A stretch of DNA of 54,731 nt from Candidatus Endomicrobiellum siamense (GTDB lineage: Bacteria > Elusimicrobiota > Endomicrobiia > Endomicrobiales > Endomicrobiaceae). Made by a program: the position numbers and the translations under genes. The stretch spans positions 1-54,731 of the forward strand of contig JAIRXS010000011.1 of assembly GCA_031268145.1 (NCBI GenBank), given 5' to 3'. Of the stretch, positions 44,837-54,575 are shown piece by piece. The notes under the pieces are model-generated. The model saw nothing but the letters and a program-made list of their open reading frames with translations, did not search any database and had not been told where the DNA came from. Each line of letters opens with the position of its first letter. Position 1 is the first letter of the stretch.

Positions 44837-45757
44837 CTAATGAGATATATTTAACATTTTTAAAATAGGAAGATAAGCTTTTTCTCTTATATCGTTGCTT
44901 ACAGTAACAAGGTTTTTTGTGTTTTTTAAAACATCAAATATTTTTTCAATAGTAGTTTTTTTCATGTTTGGGCATACTGATAAATCTGTAATAGGATAAA
45001 AATTTTTGTTGGGATTTTTCTTTCTTAATTTGTATAAAATTCCAGTTTCTGTACCTATTATAAAATCTTTATTAGCATTGTGTTTTACATGTTTACACAT
45101 ATTCCCTGTAGACATTGCATAGTCTGCAGCTTCTATGACTTCTGGTCTACATTCTGGATGTACAAGTATTTCTGCAGTAGGATGTTCTTTTCTTGCTTTT
45201 AAGATATATTCTGGCAAAATAAAATTATTGTGTGTCGGGCAAAAACCATTCCAAATATTCATTTTTACACCTGACATCTTTTGAGCATAATATCCAAGAT
45301 TTCTATCAGGAATAAATATTATATCTACATCTTTATTAGTAGAGTCAACGTGTTTTACAATATTTACGGCATTAGAAGAAGTGCAGCAGATGTCACTTTG
45401 AGCTTTTATTTCTGCAGATGTATTTATATATGCTATAACAAAAGGGTTTTTAAATTTTGCCTTAAAGTCATTTAACTCTTTCACTGTTATCATATCTGCC
45501 ATAGGGCAGCCTGCACTTATGTCTGGTATTAGAACTTTTTTATTAGGGTTTAATATATATGCGGTTTCTGCCATAAAATGCACTCCGCAAAAAACTATAA
45601 TTTCCGCATCAGTTGTAACTACTTTTTTACTTAAACCTAAAGAGTCTCCAACAAAATCTGCTACATCATGTACTTCTGGACGTTGGTACATGTGTGCTAA
45701 AATTATTGCGTTCTTTTCTTTTCTTAAAATATTTAAATCATTAATTATTGAATTCAT
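44837..45757 (-). CDS. nadA: Quinolinate synthase A
   Basis: Condenses iminoaspartate and dihydroxyacetone phosphate to quinolinate in NAD synthesis, using a 4Fe-4S cluster. Three conserved cysteines are visible: in VFCGVHFMAETAYIL near 58, in one of the CC pair in DICCTSSNAVNIV, and in VCPNMKKTT near 264. Substrate motifs HPECRPEV and GTETGILYKL are present. At 306 aa it is full length. Neither nadB nor nadC is visible in the window. thiM lies two bases upstream on the same strand. Confidence 0.93.
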   Translation of the reverse strand: MNSIINDLNILRKEKNAIILAHMYQRPEVHDVADFVGDSLGLSKKVVTTDAEIIVFCGVHFMAETAYILNPNKKVLIPDISAGCPMADMITVKELNDFKAKFKNPFVIAYINTSAEIKAQSDICCTSSNAVNIVKHVDSTNKDVDIIFIPDRNLGYYAQKMSGVKMNIWNGFCPTHNNFILPEYILKARKEHPTAEILVHPECRPEVIEAADYAMSTGNMCKHVKHNANKDFIIGTETGILYKLRKKNPNKNFYPITDLSVCPNMKKTTIEKIFDVLKNTKNLVTVSNDIREKAYLPILKMLNISH

Positions 45758-45759
45758 TA

Positions 45760-46575
45760 TTAAATCTCGTCACAATTATTATAATTTATTTTTTCAAGTT
45801 TCTTCATTTTATTAATTGATATATTGCTTAAAGTTGTTATTTTGTCAAATATTTTTGTTTTAAATGTGCCTGGTCCTTCAGAAGTTTTATCTGCACTTTC
45901 TGCCGCTATCTCAAAACATACAAGACCTGCTATTGCAGCAAAAAGATAATCTTTTTCTACAGCACAAAAAGTACCTATTACAGAAGCTGCCATGCAACCT
46001 GTACCGACAATTTGTGCCATCATAGGAGAGCCATTTTTTACTTTAATAATTTCTGTGCCATTTGTACATATATCTTCTTTTCCTGTTACTACTACTACAC
46101 ATTCTTGCTTTCTAGCAAGATCTACTGCAATATTTACTATATCCTCTAGAACTTCGCCTGTATCTACACCTTTTGTTGTAGTGTTTATTCCAGCAGTGCT
46201 TGCAATTTCTGAAGCGTTTCCTTTTACAACTGCAACTTTATGCTGCAGAAGTTCTTTTATTTTTTCATTTCTATATTTTGTAGCCCCTACACCAACTGCG
46301 TCAATAACAACAGGAATACATTTTTTGTTTGCAGCTTTTAAAGCTTGTTTCATGGCTTCTATTGTAGGGTTATTCAATGTGCCTATATTTAATACAACAG
46401 CGTCGGCTATAGAGGCCATTTCTGAAGTTTCTTCAGGAGCATGCGCCATTACAGGAGAACCTCCAAAAGCTTTAACTATATTAGCACAATCTGATATTGT
46501 AACCCAGTTTGTAATATGGTGTACAAGCGGAGAAACTTTTCTAATTTTTTGTAAAACTTCATAAATCTTATCCAT
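45760..46575 (-). CDS. thiM: Hydroxyethylthiazole kinase
   Basis: Phosphorylates 4-methyl-5-(2-hydroxyethyl)thiazole in thiamine salvage. The N-terminal PLVHHITNWVTISDCANIV and SPVMAHAPEE are diagnostic, LNIGTL follows, and the catalytic C-terminal motif is GTGCMAASVIG near 199 (Cys in the anion hole). The length of 271 aa is normal. No thiE, thiD or tenA is adjacent, and no TPP riboswitch is apparent in the short upstream region. Confidence 0.93.
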   Translation of the reverse strand: MDKIYEVLQKIRKVSPLVHHITNWVTISDCANIVKAFGGSPVMAHAPEETSEMASIADAVVLNIGTLNNPTIEAMKQALKAANKKCIPVVIDAVGVGATKYRNEKIKELLQHKVAVVKGNASEIASTAGINTTTKGVDTGEVLEDIVNIAVDLARKQECVVVVTGKEDICTNGTEIIKVKNGSPMMAQIVGTGCMAASVIGTFCAVEKDYLFAAIAGLVCFEIAAESADKTSEGPGTFKTKIFDKITTLSNISINKMKKLEKINYNNCDEI

Positions 46576-46629
46576 TATTTAACCTTTAAATTATAGTGTC
46601 AGTTTATATATTATACATTATTTTGTTTT

Positions 46630-46797
46630 TTAACGAAGGTAACTATAATATCTACAAGAATTATTAATGCCTAAAATAGAGGAATTTATAGATAAATCAT
46701 ACGAATCTACTTCTTTCAAAAGTTTTCCACTATAGTAATAGTAATATTTTGCGCGTTCTGTATCTATATTATTTATTTGTTTTAACGTTTTGTTTTC
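46630..46797 (-). pseudogene. Unidentified gene remnant
   Basis: Fifty-six sense codons without a start codon read on the minus strand up to TAA 46630-46632, including DTERAKYYYYYSGKLLKEVD and SSILGINNSCRYYSYLR. The amino-acid make-up looks like real coding sequence and the middle faintly recalls MORN/YwqK-type repeats. It follows the stop of the MATE fragment and is probably the tail of a gene whose front was deleted. The rest of 46576-46629 holds nothing I can support. Confidence 0.3.
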
Positions 46798-46799
46798 AT

Positions 46800-48480
46800 C
46801 TAGTTTGTTTTACTGGTTTTTGTAAACGATCTATATTGAACAAATATCATATATATAACTAAAAGTGATGATAAAAAGTCTGAAATAGGAATGCTTATCC
46901 AAACGCCTGTAGCACCAAAAAATTTAGGCAATATTATAAGCAATGGAATAAGTATAATTATTTGTCTAGATGCAGAAAGTGTTATAGATTTATAGGCTTT
47001 GCCTATGCTTTGAAAAAAACCAATGGAGACAATTTGAAATCCCCCAAGAGGAGCGAAAATAAATACATATCTCAGTCCTCTGGTGGCAGTGTTTATAAGA
47101 TCTTTTTCATCTGTAAATAGAGAAGCCAGTGTATGTGGGAATAATTCTATAATAACTGTACCAAATAACATTACTATAATTGCTACAGCTACAGCTTTTT
47201 AAAAACCTCATTTGTTCTAGCATAAAGACCTGCTCCATAATTATAACCTACTATAGGCTGCATTCCCTTTTTTTTAATTTACAAAATCGTTTTTGGAAAT
47301 GAGTTTGATTAGTTTTGTTTTTAAAAAGTAATATTTGCTAAATCAATACTATAAATTGTGATATAACGGTTGCACAAGCGCTACCGCGTATGCCCAACTT
47401 AAAGTAGAAAATAAATATATAGTTTAATACAAGATTTATAAGTATTGTAATGATTGTTGCATTCATTGCTTTTGAGGGGTGTCCTGTTGAGCGCAATATC
47501 GAATTTAGTCCCAGATATGTGTTAGTAATAATGTTGCCAAGCAGAATTATGCTGATAAAATCATATGCGTACGAAAAAGAGTTAGCACTTGCTCCAAAAA
47601 ACAATAAAATAGGCTTTAAAAATATTAATGAAGTAACTGTTACAAGTAATCCTGTTATGATATTTAATATGACAACATTGTAAAGTATATACTTTGTAGC
47701 ATCATAATCTTTTTGTCCAAGTCTTATAGAAGAAACTGCTGCTGCACCTATGCCGATTAAAGTACCAAATCCTACTTTCATTACTTGTCTTATGCCTTGC
47801 CTATGTACAATAGCTGGTACACTTAAGTATAAGTCATTTATTCCATAATAATTTTTAAGTAAAGAAGATACTGGCAATATACTGTTTTGATTTTTTAATA
47901 TTGCTTTTGAAATTTTTGTTAAAGAAAGTCCTATACCGTAAGAAGTTTCTCCTTTTTTTTCTATAATTTTGTATGCAGAATCTCTTACATCTTTAAAGAT
48001 TTTTATTAATTTAGTTTCGTTGTTGTCTTTACTGTAATCTTTAAGATATTCTTTAAAAAATACGTCGCCAACTACAGCTTTACTCCATACAGGAAACTCG
48101 CTATCGTCATGTTCTCCACACATTGAAGCGTGTATGTTTCTTGAATCTACGTTTAATTCTTTGCCTATTAAATATTTTAGTCTTGCTGTATCAAGCACTG
48201 TTCCTGAACCTATAACTTCTTTAGAAGGTTTACCTGAAATTTTATATGTAATATAGGAAAGAATATCTACTGGGTTTGTTGCTACAATGATTATTGCATT
48301 TGGCGAATATTTAACAATTCTAGGTACTATAGCTTTAAAAATTTCTGCATTGCTTTTTATTAGATCTATTCTTGTTTTGCCAAGCTTTTGTCCTCTTCCT
48401 GCTGTTATAACAACAAGGTCAGAATTTGCTGTATCTGAGTAATCGCCTGCATATATTTTCCCTTTTTTATTTTTACTTAA
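46800..48480 (-). pseudogene. L-lactate dehydrogenase/MATE transporter chimera, broken
   Basis: From 48480 to about 47785 the minus strand encodes most of an L-lactate dehydrogenase: SDLVVITAGRGQKLGKTRID, ATNPVDILSYITYKISG, and the active-site region CGEHDDSEFPVW with the catalytic His. The N-terminal NAD-binding GxGxxG segment and the C-terminal tail are missing. Without any stop the frame runs on into MATE sequence (VKVGFGTLIGIGAAAVSSIR) until 47338. After several lesions MATE sequence resumes as KGMQPIVGYNYGAGLYA near 47260-47210 and ends at 46800 with LGGFQIVSIGFFQSIGKAY inside it. Deletions on both sides explain the fusion; neither protein can work. Confidence 0.88.
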
Positions 48481-48545
48481 ACAGTGTGTGTATTAATATA
48501 GTATAATATTAACATGTACTTAAATAAATATAATATTATAAAGAT

Positions 48546-49913
48546 ATGATTACAAAAAAATATATAAAAAATATAGTAATATCGTTTTTTTGCATAGTTT
48601 TTTTAATTTTTATAAACATTGATAATGATATTTTTGCTGTTGAAAATATTCTAATAGATGATAAACAAATTCTAATTTTTTGTGAGGATTTAGCCTTAGA
48701 TTTGGTTTTTATAAATAGAGGTCAAAATTTGGTATCTGATAAAGGATTGCTTTCTGCCGCGAGTTCTGTTGTTAAAAATAGTATGTACGGAACTTCATAT
48801 TTTGGAGCAGTTTCTTTGGAAACTTTAAAACACAAAGTTGCTCCTGGATTGGATGTTAATGGCACCTTTTTAGTATCTGGGCTTGCTCAAAAAATAAATA
48901 TATTAACAATGGGTGCATTTTTTGAGTACGGCAAAGGCGAATGTAATATTGTAGATAAATTTGAAAATCTTGCACCTATTACAGGTAATGGTGATAAGAA
49001 GTATATAGGTGGAGGATTGTTATGTTGTTTAGATTTTTTTGACAAATTTTATTTAGATTTTTCTGGCCGTAAAGGATTGCTGAACACTAATTTTTACAGT
49101 TTTGATTTAACATATTTTGGTTCATATGCTGGGTTGAGGTATAAGTTAGATTTTACTAAGAAACTTAAGTTAAATGTTTTTTCTAAATATTTTTTTACTC
49201 ATCAGGATGGCCAAAAAGATGGAACACTTTATACTGGAGAGGTTTTAAATTTTGACGATATAAATTCTCAACGTTTACTTTGTGGGTTAAGTGCTTCTAT
49301 ACAAGCAAGTGAAACTTTTAGTTTTTATAGCGGTTTATCATCTGAATATGAATTTTTAGGGAATATTAAAGCTACTTTCAAAAATAAAGGATTGGCAATC
49401 CAAACATTAAAAGGGTATACAGAAATTGTTGAATTTGGGATATTAGGAAAATCAAATAGTTGTAATGCTGAGTTATCTTTTCAAAAATATTTAGGCGTAA
49501 AAGAAGGTTCTGCTTGGACATTTAAAATATCTTTTGCATTTTTCGATTATATAGAACGCTTTTTAGGTTATTCTTTAGAGAAATTTGAAAATGAAAAGAT
49601 CGGCAGGGTTAGCAATAATTTTTCTTTTTCTAAAAAAGAATGTTTTTTAAAATTGATAGGGATTATAAAAGAATTAAATGGAAGAATTACACATAAAAAT
49701 TTAAGAAAAGGATATATAGTTGCTTTTGATTTTTCAAAAACTTTCCAAGATTCTTGTTTAGATTCAACAGAAGTTTGTATTTATATACGAGATTTAAAAG
49801 GTAACAATGTAAATATTGAAGTTGTGTCAAATAATAATTTGCTAGCGGATGAAGTGTCTAAGAAAATATTTCAAATTTTAAATAAAGATCGAAAAGAAAA
49901 AAAGGGGGAATAA
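48546..49913 (+). CDS. Putative outer-membrane beta-barrel protein (autotransporter-barrel-like)
   Basis: A 455-aa protein with an N-terminal hydrophobic signal (about 9-31). Residues 65-330 alternate hydrophobic and polar residues in strand-sized blocks with aromatic girdle residues, for example [20 protein letters not shown] and [19 protein letters not shown], recalling autotransporter barrel domains. The final 100 residues are more helical and basic and end in KEKKGE, unlike a standard barrel with a terminal aromatic. TATAAT boxes at 48502 and 48529 may be promoters, but -35 boxes are poor. The eno ATG follows two bases after its stop. Confidence 0.55.
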   Translation: MITKKYIKNIVISFFCIVFLIFINIDNDIFAVENILIDDKQILIFCEDLALDLVFINRGQNLVSDKGLLSAASSVVKNSMYGTSYFGAVSLETLKHKVAPGLDVNGTFLVSGLAQKINILTMGAFFEYGKGECNIVDKFENLAPITGNGDKKYIGGGLLCCLDFFDKFYLDFSGRKGLLNTNFYSFDLTYFGSYAGLRYKLDFTKKLKLNVFSKYFFTHQDGQKDGTLYTGEVLNFDDINSQRLLCGLSASIQASETFSFYSGLSSEYEFLGNIKATFKNKGLAIQTLKGYTEIVEFGILGKSNSCNAELSFQKYLGVKEGSAWTFKISFAFFDYIERFLGYSLEKFENEKIGRVSNNFSFSKKECFLKLIGIIKELNGRITHKNLRKGYIVAFDFSKTFQDSCLDSTEVCIYIRDLKGNNVNIEVVSNNNLLADEVSKKIFQILNKDRKEKKGE

Positions 49914-49915
49914 TT

Positions 49916-51220
49916 ATGGCAAAAATTGTAAAAATTGTTGGTAGAGAAATTATTGATTCGCGCGGAAACCCTACTGTAGAAGTTGATGTTAGATTAGATG
50001 ATGGGTCTTTTGGCAGAGCAGCAGTGCCATCTGGGGCTTCAACTGGTTCAAGAGAAGCTTTAGAACTTAGAGATGGAGATAAAAAAAGGTTTAGTGGTAA
50101 AGGTGTGTTAAAAGCTGTTTCAAATGTAAATAATATAATAGCGTCAAAACTTTTAGGTTTAGAAGTTACAAATCAACAGGAAATTGACAGTAAAATGATA
50201 AATTTGGACGATACAGATTTTAAGAGCAATTTAGGTGCTAATGCAATTTTAGGAGTATCTCTTGCTTGCGCGAAAGCTGGCGCAAATTCTAAAAAAATGC
50301 CAATTTATAAATATATAAGAGAAATTTATAATATTCAAAACGACAAATATATTTTACCTGTGCCTCTTATGAATATTATAAATGGTGGAGAACATGCAGA
50401 TAATAATGTTGATTTACAAGAATTTATGATAGCTCCAGTGAACGCTCCTAATTTTAGAGAAGCTTTAAGAATGGGTTGTGAAATTTTCCATAGTTTAAAG
50501 AAAGTTTTAAATAAAAAAGGATATGCTACTAGCGTTGGAGATGAAGGTGGTTTTGCTCCTAACTTAAAATCAAACTCAGAAGCTTTAGAAGTGATTTGTG
50601 AAGCTGTAAAAGAAACTGGATATGAAGTAGGAAAAGATATAGTTTTTGCTTTAGATGTTGCAGCAAGTGAGCTGTATGAAAATAATCAGTATATTTTAGA
50701 AGGTGAAGTAAACGGTAAAGAAAAATCTTCAAAAGATATGATCTCTTTTTATAGCTCTTTATTAGAAAGATACCCACTTATATCTATAGAAGATGGTCTT
50801 AGTGAATCTGATTGGTCTGGCTGGAAACTTTTAACAGATGAACTAAAATCTAAAATTCAACTTGTAGGTGACGACCTTTTTGTTACAAACACAAAAATAT
50901 TTAAAGAGGGCATAGAAAAAGGTTTAGGAAACTCCATTTTGATAAAAGTAAATCAAATTGGTTCTCTTTCAGAGACTATAGCTGCAGTACAGATGGCTTA
51001 TAAGGCAGGTTATACTGCAATTATTTCTCACCGCTCTGGAGAGACAGAAGATGGTGTGATTGCAGACTTGGCGGTTGCTTTAAATACAGGGCAAATTAAA
51101 ACAGGATCTGCTTCAAGGACAGATAGAATGTGCAAATACAATCAACTTTTGAGAATAGAAGAAGAATTAGGAGATAAGGCTAGTTATTTGGGGAAATCTG
51201 CTTTTTCTAGCATAAAATAG
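49916..51220 (+). CDS. eno: Enolase
   Basis: Interconverts 2-phosphoglycerate and phosphoenolpyruvate in glycolysis. The N-terminus [18 protein letters not shown] and the signature [14 protein letters not shown] near 341 are diagnostic; magnesium ligands lie in ALDVAAS, IEDGL and GDDL. At 434 aa it is full length. A strong AAAGGGGGAA precedes the ATG. A perfect hairpin lies 14 bases after the stop, before an ftsB-like gene, an order seen in many bacteria. Confidence 0.97.
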   Translation: MAKIVKIVGREIIDSRGNPTVEVDVRLDDGSFGRAAVPSGASTGSREALELRDGDKKRFSGKGVLKAVSNVNNIIASKLLGLEVTNQQEIDSKMINLDDTDFKSNLGANAILGVSLACAKAGANSKKMPIYKYIREIYNIQNDKYILPVPLMNIINGGEHADNNVDLQEFMIAPVNAPNFREALRMGCEIFHSLKKVLNKKGYATSVGDEGGFAPNLKSNSEALEVICEAVKETGYEVGKDIVFALDVAASELYENNQYILEGEVNGKEKSSKDMISFYSSLLERYPLISIEDGLSESDWSGWKLLTDELKSKIQLVGDDLFVTNTKIFKEGIEKGLGNSILIKVNQIGSLSETIAAVQMAYKAGYTAIISHRSGETEDGVIADLAVALNTGQIKTGSASRTDRMCKYNQLLRIEEELGDKASYLGKSAFSSIK

Positions 51221-51234
51221 TAAATTTATTAAAC

Positions 51235-51267
51235 TATACCCCACGTATTAATTTAATGTGGGGTATA
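51235..51267 (+). terminator. GC-rich hairpin after eno
   Basis: TATACCCCAC (51235-51244) pairs perfectly with GTGGGGTATA (51258-51267), a 10-base-pair stem around a 13-base AT loop. No T run follows, so termination could be partial; the structure might instead stabilise the eno mRNA end or reduce readthrough into the ftsB-like gene. Confidence 0.5.
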
Positions 51268-51317
51268 TGCTTATAAGTGGATTTATAATCAATAGATGTT
51301 TTGTAATAATTGGTAAA

Positions 51318-51593
51318 ATGAGAAAGTTTAAAATAAGGTATTTTATAATTTTAATATTGTTTTGTGTATTAGCTTTTAATGAAGGCAATAGAACTTTGTG
51401 TAGACGTTTTCTTGAACAAAGAAAACTAAAATCAGATATAATTAATGCTAAATATCAAAATGGACTTTTAAAAAAAAGGATATATTATCTTGAAAACGAA
51501 CCTTCATATATAGAAAGAATGGTTCGCAGTGAACTAAATGTATTGTCTCAAGGAGAAATAGAGTATAGATTTGTTGTTAAAGATAATTCATAA
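51318..51593 (+). CDS. FtsB/DivIC-like septum formation protein
   Basis: A 91-aa protein with a basic N-terminus, one transmembrane helix (about 8-26) and a short coiled coil followed by EPSYIERMVRSELNVLSQGE, the conserved septum-initiator end that is usually followed by a short periplasmic tail. ATG 51318 is chosen because it begins directly before the membrane helix; the frame is open from 51258 inside the hairpin. FtsB proteins link FtsL and FtsQ in the divisome, and a location after eno is common. Confidence 0.8.
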   Translation: MRKFKIRYFIILILFCVLAFNEGNRTLCRRFLEQRKLKSDIINAKYQNGLLKKRIYYLENEPSYIERMVRSELNVLSQGEIEYRFVVKDNS

Positions 51594-51614
51594 TCTATGT
51601 TTTTGATAATAAAT

Positions 51615-51698
51615 ACTGAGGTGGTGGAATGGCAGACACGCAGGTTTCAGAAGCCTGTCCCCGAAAGGGTGGTGTGGGTTCAAATCCCATCCTCAGTA
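51615..51698 (+). tRNA. tRNA-Leu (anticodon CAG)
   Basis: An 84-base class II tRNA. The acceptor stem pairs 51615-51621 (ACTGAGG) with 51691-51697 (CCTCAGT) and A51698 is the discriminator, as required for leucine. The anticodon stem is CAGGT/GCCTG, with loop TTCAGAA and anticodon CAG at 51648-51650. A long variable arm (CCCCGAAAGGG) and the T-arm GTGGGTTCAAATCCCAT follow. CCA is not encoded and must be added. Confidence 0.95.
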
Positions 51699-51729
51699 AT
51701 CTTATGAAAGTAAGACTTACATACTTACT

Positions 51730-51758
51730 AAAAATTGTTGTTAGTTCACAATTTTTTT
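51730..51758 (+). terminator. Rho-independent terminator after tRNA-Leu
   Basis: AAAAATTGT (51730-51738) pairs with ACAATTTTT (51748-51756) across a nine-base loop and is followed by further T residues. It lies 31 bases after the tRNA. The rest of the gap to 51963 shows a TATAAT at 51821-51826 without a good -35 box, and nothing else I can support. Confidence 0.55.
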
Positions 51759-51963
51759 CCTTTGTTTGTCCCGTTGTTTGTCTTTTAACATATTACATTT
51801 TTATAAAAAAAGATATATAATATAATTTGTTAGTTCTACTGCTGTTAATTACAATATTTCATTAATAAATACCACTTTAATTAAATGCCTTAAGAATATT
51901 TAGTAAAGGCTTTCGTTATTGTTGAACTTTTTAAACTTAATATTTTGCTTTAAAGGAGTTGGT

Positions 51964-54561
51964 ATGGGTTTAGATTTGTTTAATGAAGAGAAAGAAACAT
52001 ACACGGTCTGTAATGCAAAGACTTTTATAGCAATACCGAATCTGCCTGAAATTCTGCAACCTTTACTTGATATTGCAAATAATATGTGGTGGTGTTGGGA
52101 TAGCGATGCAGTGGAACTTTTTAGAAGAATGGATAGAGATCTTTGGGAAGAAACCTACCATAGTCCAAAAGCGATGCTTGAGAAAATTTCTCAAGAAAAG
52201 CTAAATGAATTATCGCAAGATGATAGCTTTATTTCACAAATAGAGAGAGTTAAAAGTTCTCTTGATAGGTATATGAATATGCGTACATGGTACGCTCAGG
52301 AATGTGCAGATTATTCTAGTTTTAAGTTTGCATATTTTTCTACTGAATATGCTATACATGAAAGTCTTCCTATTTACTCTGGCGGCCTTGGAGTTTTGTC
52401 TGGAGACCATTTAAAATCTGCAAGTGATATGGGACTTCCTTTAGTTGGGGTAGGTTTATTATACAAATATGGTTATTTTAAGCAATTGTTAAGTATTGAT
52501 GGTCTTCAACAAGAAGAACACATTGAAAATAATTTGTTACATATGCCTTTGCAGGCTGTAAAGAATGACGATGGAACAGATTTAATATTAGAAATAGATA
52601 CTTATGTGGAAAAAATTTACGCTAAAGCGTGGAAGATACAAATAGGTAGAGTTCCTCTTTATCTACTAGATACATATTTGGATAAAAATTCTGAGAATAT
52701 AAAAAATATTACAGGTCAGCTTTATGGTGGAGATAGGAATATGCGTATTCGCCAAGAGATTGTTTTAGGCATTGGCGGTATAAAACTGTTAAGAGCGTTA
52801 AATATAGAACCTAATGTTATGCATATAAATGAAGGCCATTCTGCTTTTTTACTTTTAGAAAAAATTAGGCAATATGTTAAAGATTTTAACCTTTCCTTTG
52901 AAGCAGCTTTTCAGATGGTAAAAAGTACAAGCGTGTTTACAACTCATACACCTGTTCCAGCTGGTAATGAAGTTTTTTCTGGAGATTTATTTCTTAAATA
53001 TTTTGATAAACTCTGCAAAGAAATTGGAATTACCCACGAACAACTTTTACAGCTAGGCGCTTTTCCTACAAAAGGGGTTAGAAATTTAGAAGATTTTTCA
53101 ATGACGATTTTAGCTTTAAAAGCTACAAATAAAGCAAATGGTGTAAGTAGGTTGCACTCAACAGTTTCTAGAAATATGTGGCAGGAAGTTTGGACAGATT
53201 TACCAAGAAAAGAAGTTCCAATAACTTATATAACAAATGGAATACATACTAATACATGGCTTTCTTATGAGTTTTCTAGCCTTTTTGACAGATATCTTGG
53301 AGATGCCTGGAGAGATGAACCTGCAAACCATGCTATTTGGAATAGGGTGCAATATATTCCTGATGCTGAATTGTGGCGTAGTCATGAAAGAAGAAGAGAA
53401 CGATTAGTTGCTTTTGCAAGAACAAGACTGTGCCATCAACTTCAAAGAAATGGTGCATCACAAAAGATGTTAAGCTATGCAGATGAAGTTTTAGATCCTG
53501 ATGCGCTTACAATAGGTTTTGCAAGAAGGTTTGCAACATATAAAAGAGGTAATTTAATATTTAAAAATTTACAGAGAATAAAAAAAATCCTTACTAATAA
53601 AGAATTTCCTGTTCAAATAATTATTGCTGGTAAAGCGCATCCTCAGGATCTTGCAGGTAAAGCTATCATACAAAATATAGTTGAATTGTCTAAAGATCCA
53701 GACTTGATACATAAAATAGTTTTCTTAGAGGAATATGATGTAAATGTTGCTCATTATTTAGTTCAAGGGGTGGATGTTTGGCTCAATAATCCTTTAAGGC
53801 CAGAAGAAGCTTCCGGTACAAGCGGTATGAAAGCTGCTGTAAATGGAGTTATAAATTTTAGCGTCTTAGATGGTTGGTGGTGTGAAGGGTATAATGGTAA
53901 CAATGGTTGGACTATAGGTTCTACAAATTATTATGTCGATAGAGCTTATCAAGATGAAGTTGAAAGCAATGATATTTATGAGGTTTTAGAAAAAGAGATT
54001 ATACCTCTCTTTTTTACACGAGGACAAGATGATATTCCTAGAGGTTGGATAAAAAAAATGAAATTTTCTATGCAAACTCTAGGTTCAGTATTTAATACAA
54101 ATAGAATGATTGAAGAATACACAAGAAAGTTCTATATTCCAACCTCTATACAACACAATAAATTGATGCAAAATAATTTTGAAATGGCAAATAAAAAAGC
54201 TCAGTGGTTAAACAAAGTATATAACGGTTGGGGAAATGTTAAAGTAGTTTGTTATAGCGATAATATGTCTAAAGAAGTAAAAATATCAAGTGAAGTTACA
54301 ATAACAGCTAAAATATATTTAAGCGAACTTTCTCCTGAAGATGTGATTGTACAAGTTTATAGCGGATATATAGGCACGGATAAAGCTGTAAGTAGCCCTG
54401 TTACAAATAGAATGTATTTGGTCAGTAAAGATGAAAATAATTATACATTTGAATCTAAAATTGTAATTGATAAAGTAGGTAAATTAAGCTACACAATAAG
54501 AGTTTTACCTCAATATAATGGAGAAATTCAATACATACCAGAACTAATTAAATGGGCATAA
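51964..54561 (+). CDS. glgP: Alpha-glucan (glycogen/maltodextrin) phosphorylase
   Basis: A GT35 enzyme that releases glucose 1-phosphate from alpha-1,4-glucan. The 865 aa have the family-typical N-terminal NNMWWCWDSDAVELFRRMD, the sugar-binding YSGGLGVLSGDH, and the PLP-binding GTSGMKAAVNG with Lys623, followed by DGWWCEGY. It belongs to the Thermotoga-type branch lacking the mammalian regulatory extensions. I use ATG 51964, preceded by AAAGGAGTT, rather than the TTG at 51919. Together with glgA this allows storage and use of glycogen. Confidence 0.93.
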   Translation: MGLDLFNEEKETYTVCNAKTFIAIPNLPEILQPLLDIANNMWWCWDSDAVELFRRMDRDLWEETYHSPKAMLEKISQEKLNELSQDDSFISQIERVKSSLDRYMNMRTWYAQECADYSSFKFAYFSTEYAIHESLPIYSGGLGVLSGDHLKSASDMGLPLVGVGLLYKYGYFKQLLSIDGLQQEEHIENNLLHMPLQAVKNDDGTDLILEIDTYVEKIYAKAWKIQIGRVPLYLLDTYLDKNSENIKNITGQLYGGDRNMRIRQEIVLGIGGIKLLRALNIEPNVMHINEGHSAFLLLEKIRQYVKDFNLSFEAAFQMVKSTSVFTTHTPVPAGNEVFSGDLFLKYFDKLCKEIGITHEQLLQLGAFPTKGVRNLEDFSMTILALKATNKANGVSRLHSTVSRNMWQEVWTDLPRKEVPITYITNGIHTNTWLSYEFSSLFDRYLGDAWRDEPANHAIWNRVQYIPDAELWRSHERRRERLVAFARTRLCHQLQRNGASQKMLSYADEVLDPDALTIGFARRFATYKRGNLIFKNLQRIKKILTNKEFPVQIIIAGKAHPQDLAGKAIIQNIVELSKDPDLIHKIVFLEEYDVNVAHYLVQGVDVWLNNPLRPEEASGTSGMKAAVNGVINFSVLDGWWCEGYNGNNGWTIGSTNYYVDRAYQDEVESNDIYEVLEKEIIPLFFTRGQDDIPRGWIKKMKFSMQTLGSVFNTNRMIEEYTRKFYIPTSIQHNKLMQNNFEMANKKAQWLNKVYNGWGNVKVVCYSDNMSKEVKISSEVTITAKIYLSELSPEDVIVQVYSGYIGTDKAVSSPVTNRMYLVSKDENNYTFESKIVIDKVGKLSYTIRVLPQYNGEIQYIPELIKWA

Positions 54562-54575
54562 ATTAATAATTATAG

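Noticed and set aside
45992-46564. 190-codon open frame on the plus strand
   Set aside because: It lies antisense within thiM, whose motifs are fully conserved; low-GC codon bias leaves the opposite strand open.
46576-46629. TPP riboswitch upstream of thiM
   Set aside because: The short stretch upstream of the minus-strand thiM start lacks the conserved CUGAGA and ACCUGA elements.
51629-51820. 63-codon open frame
   Set aside because: It begins inside tRNA-Leu and spans the terminator; not a gene.
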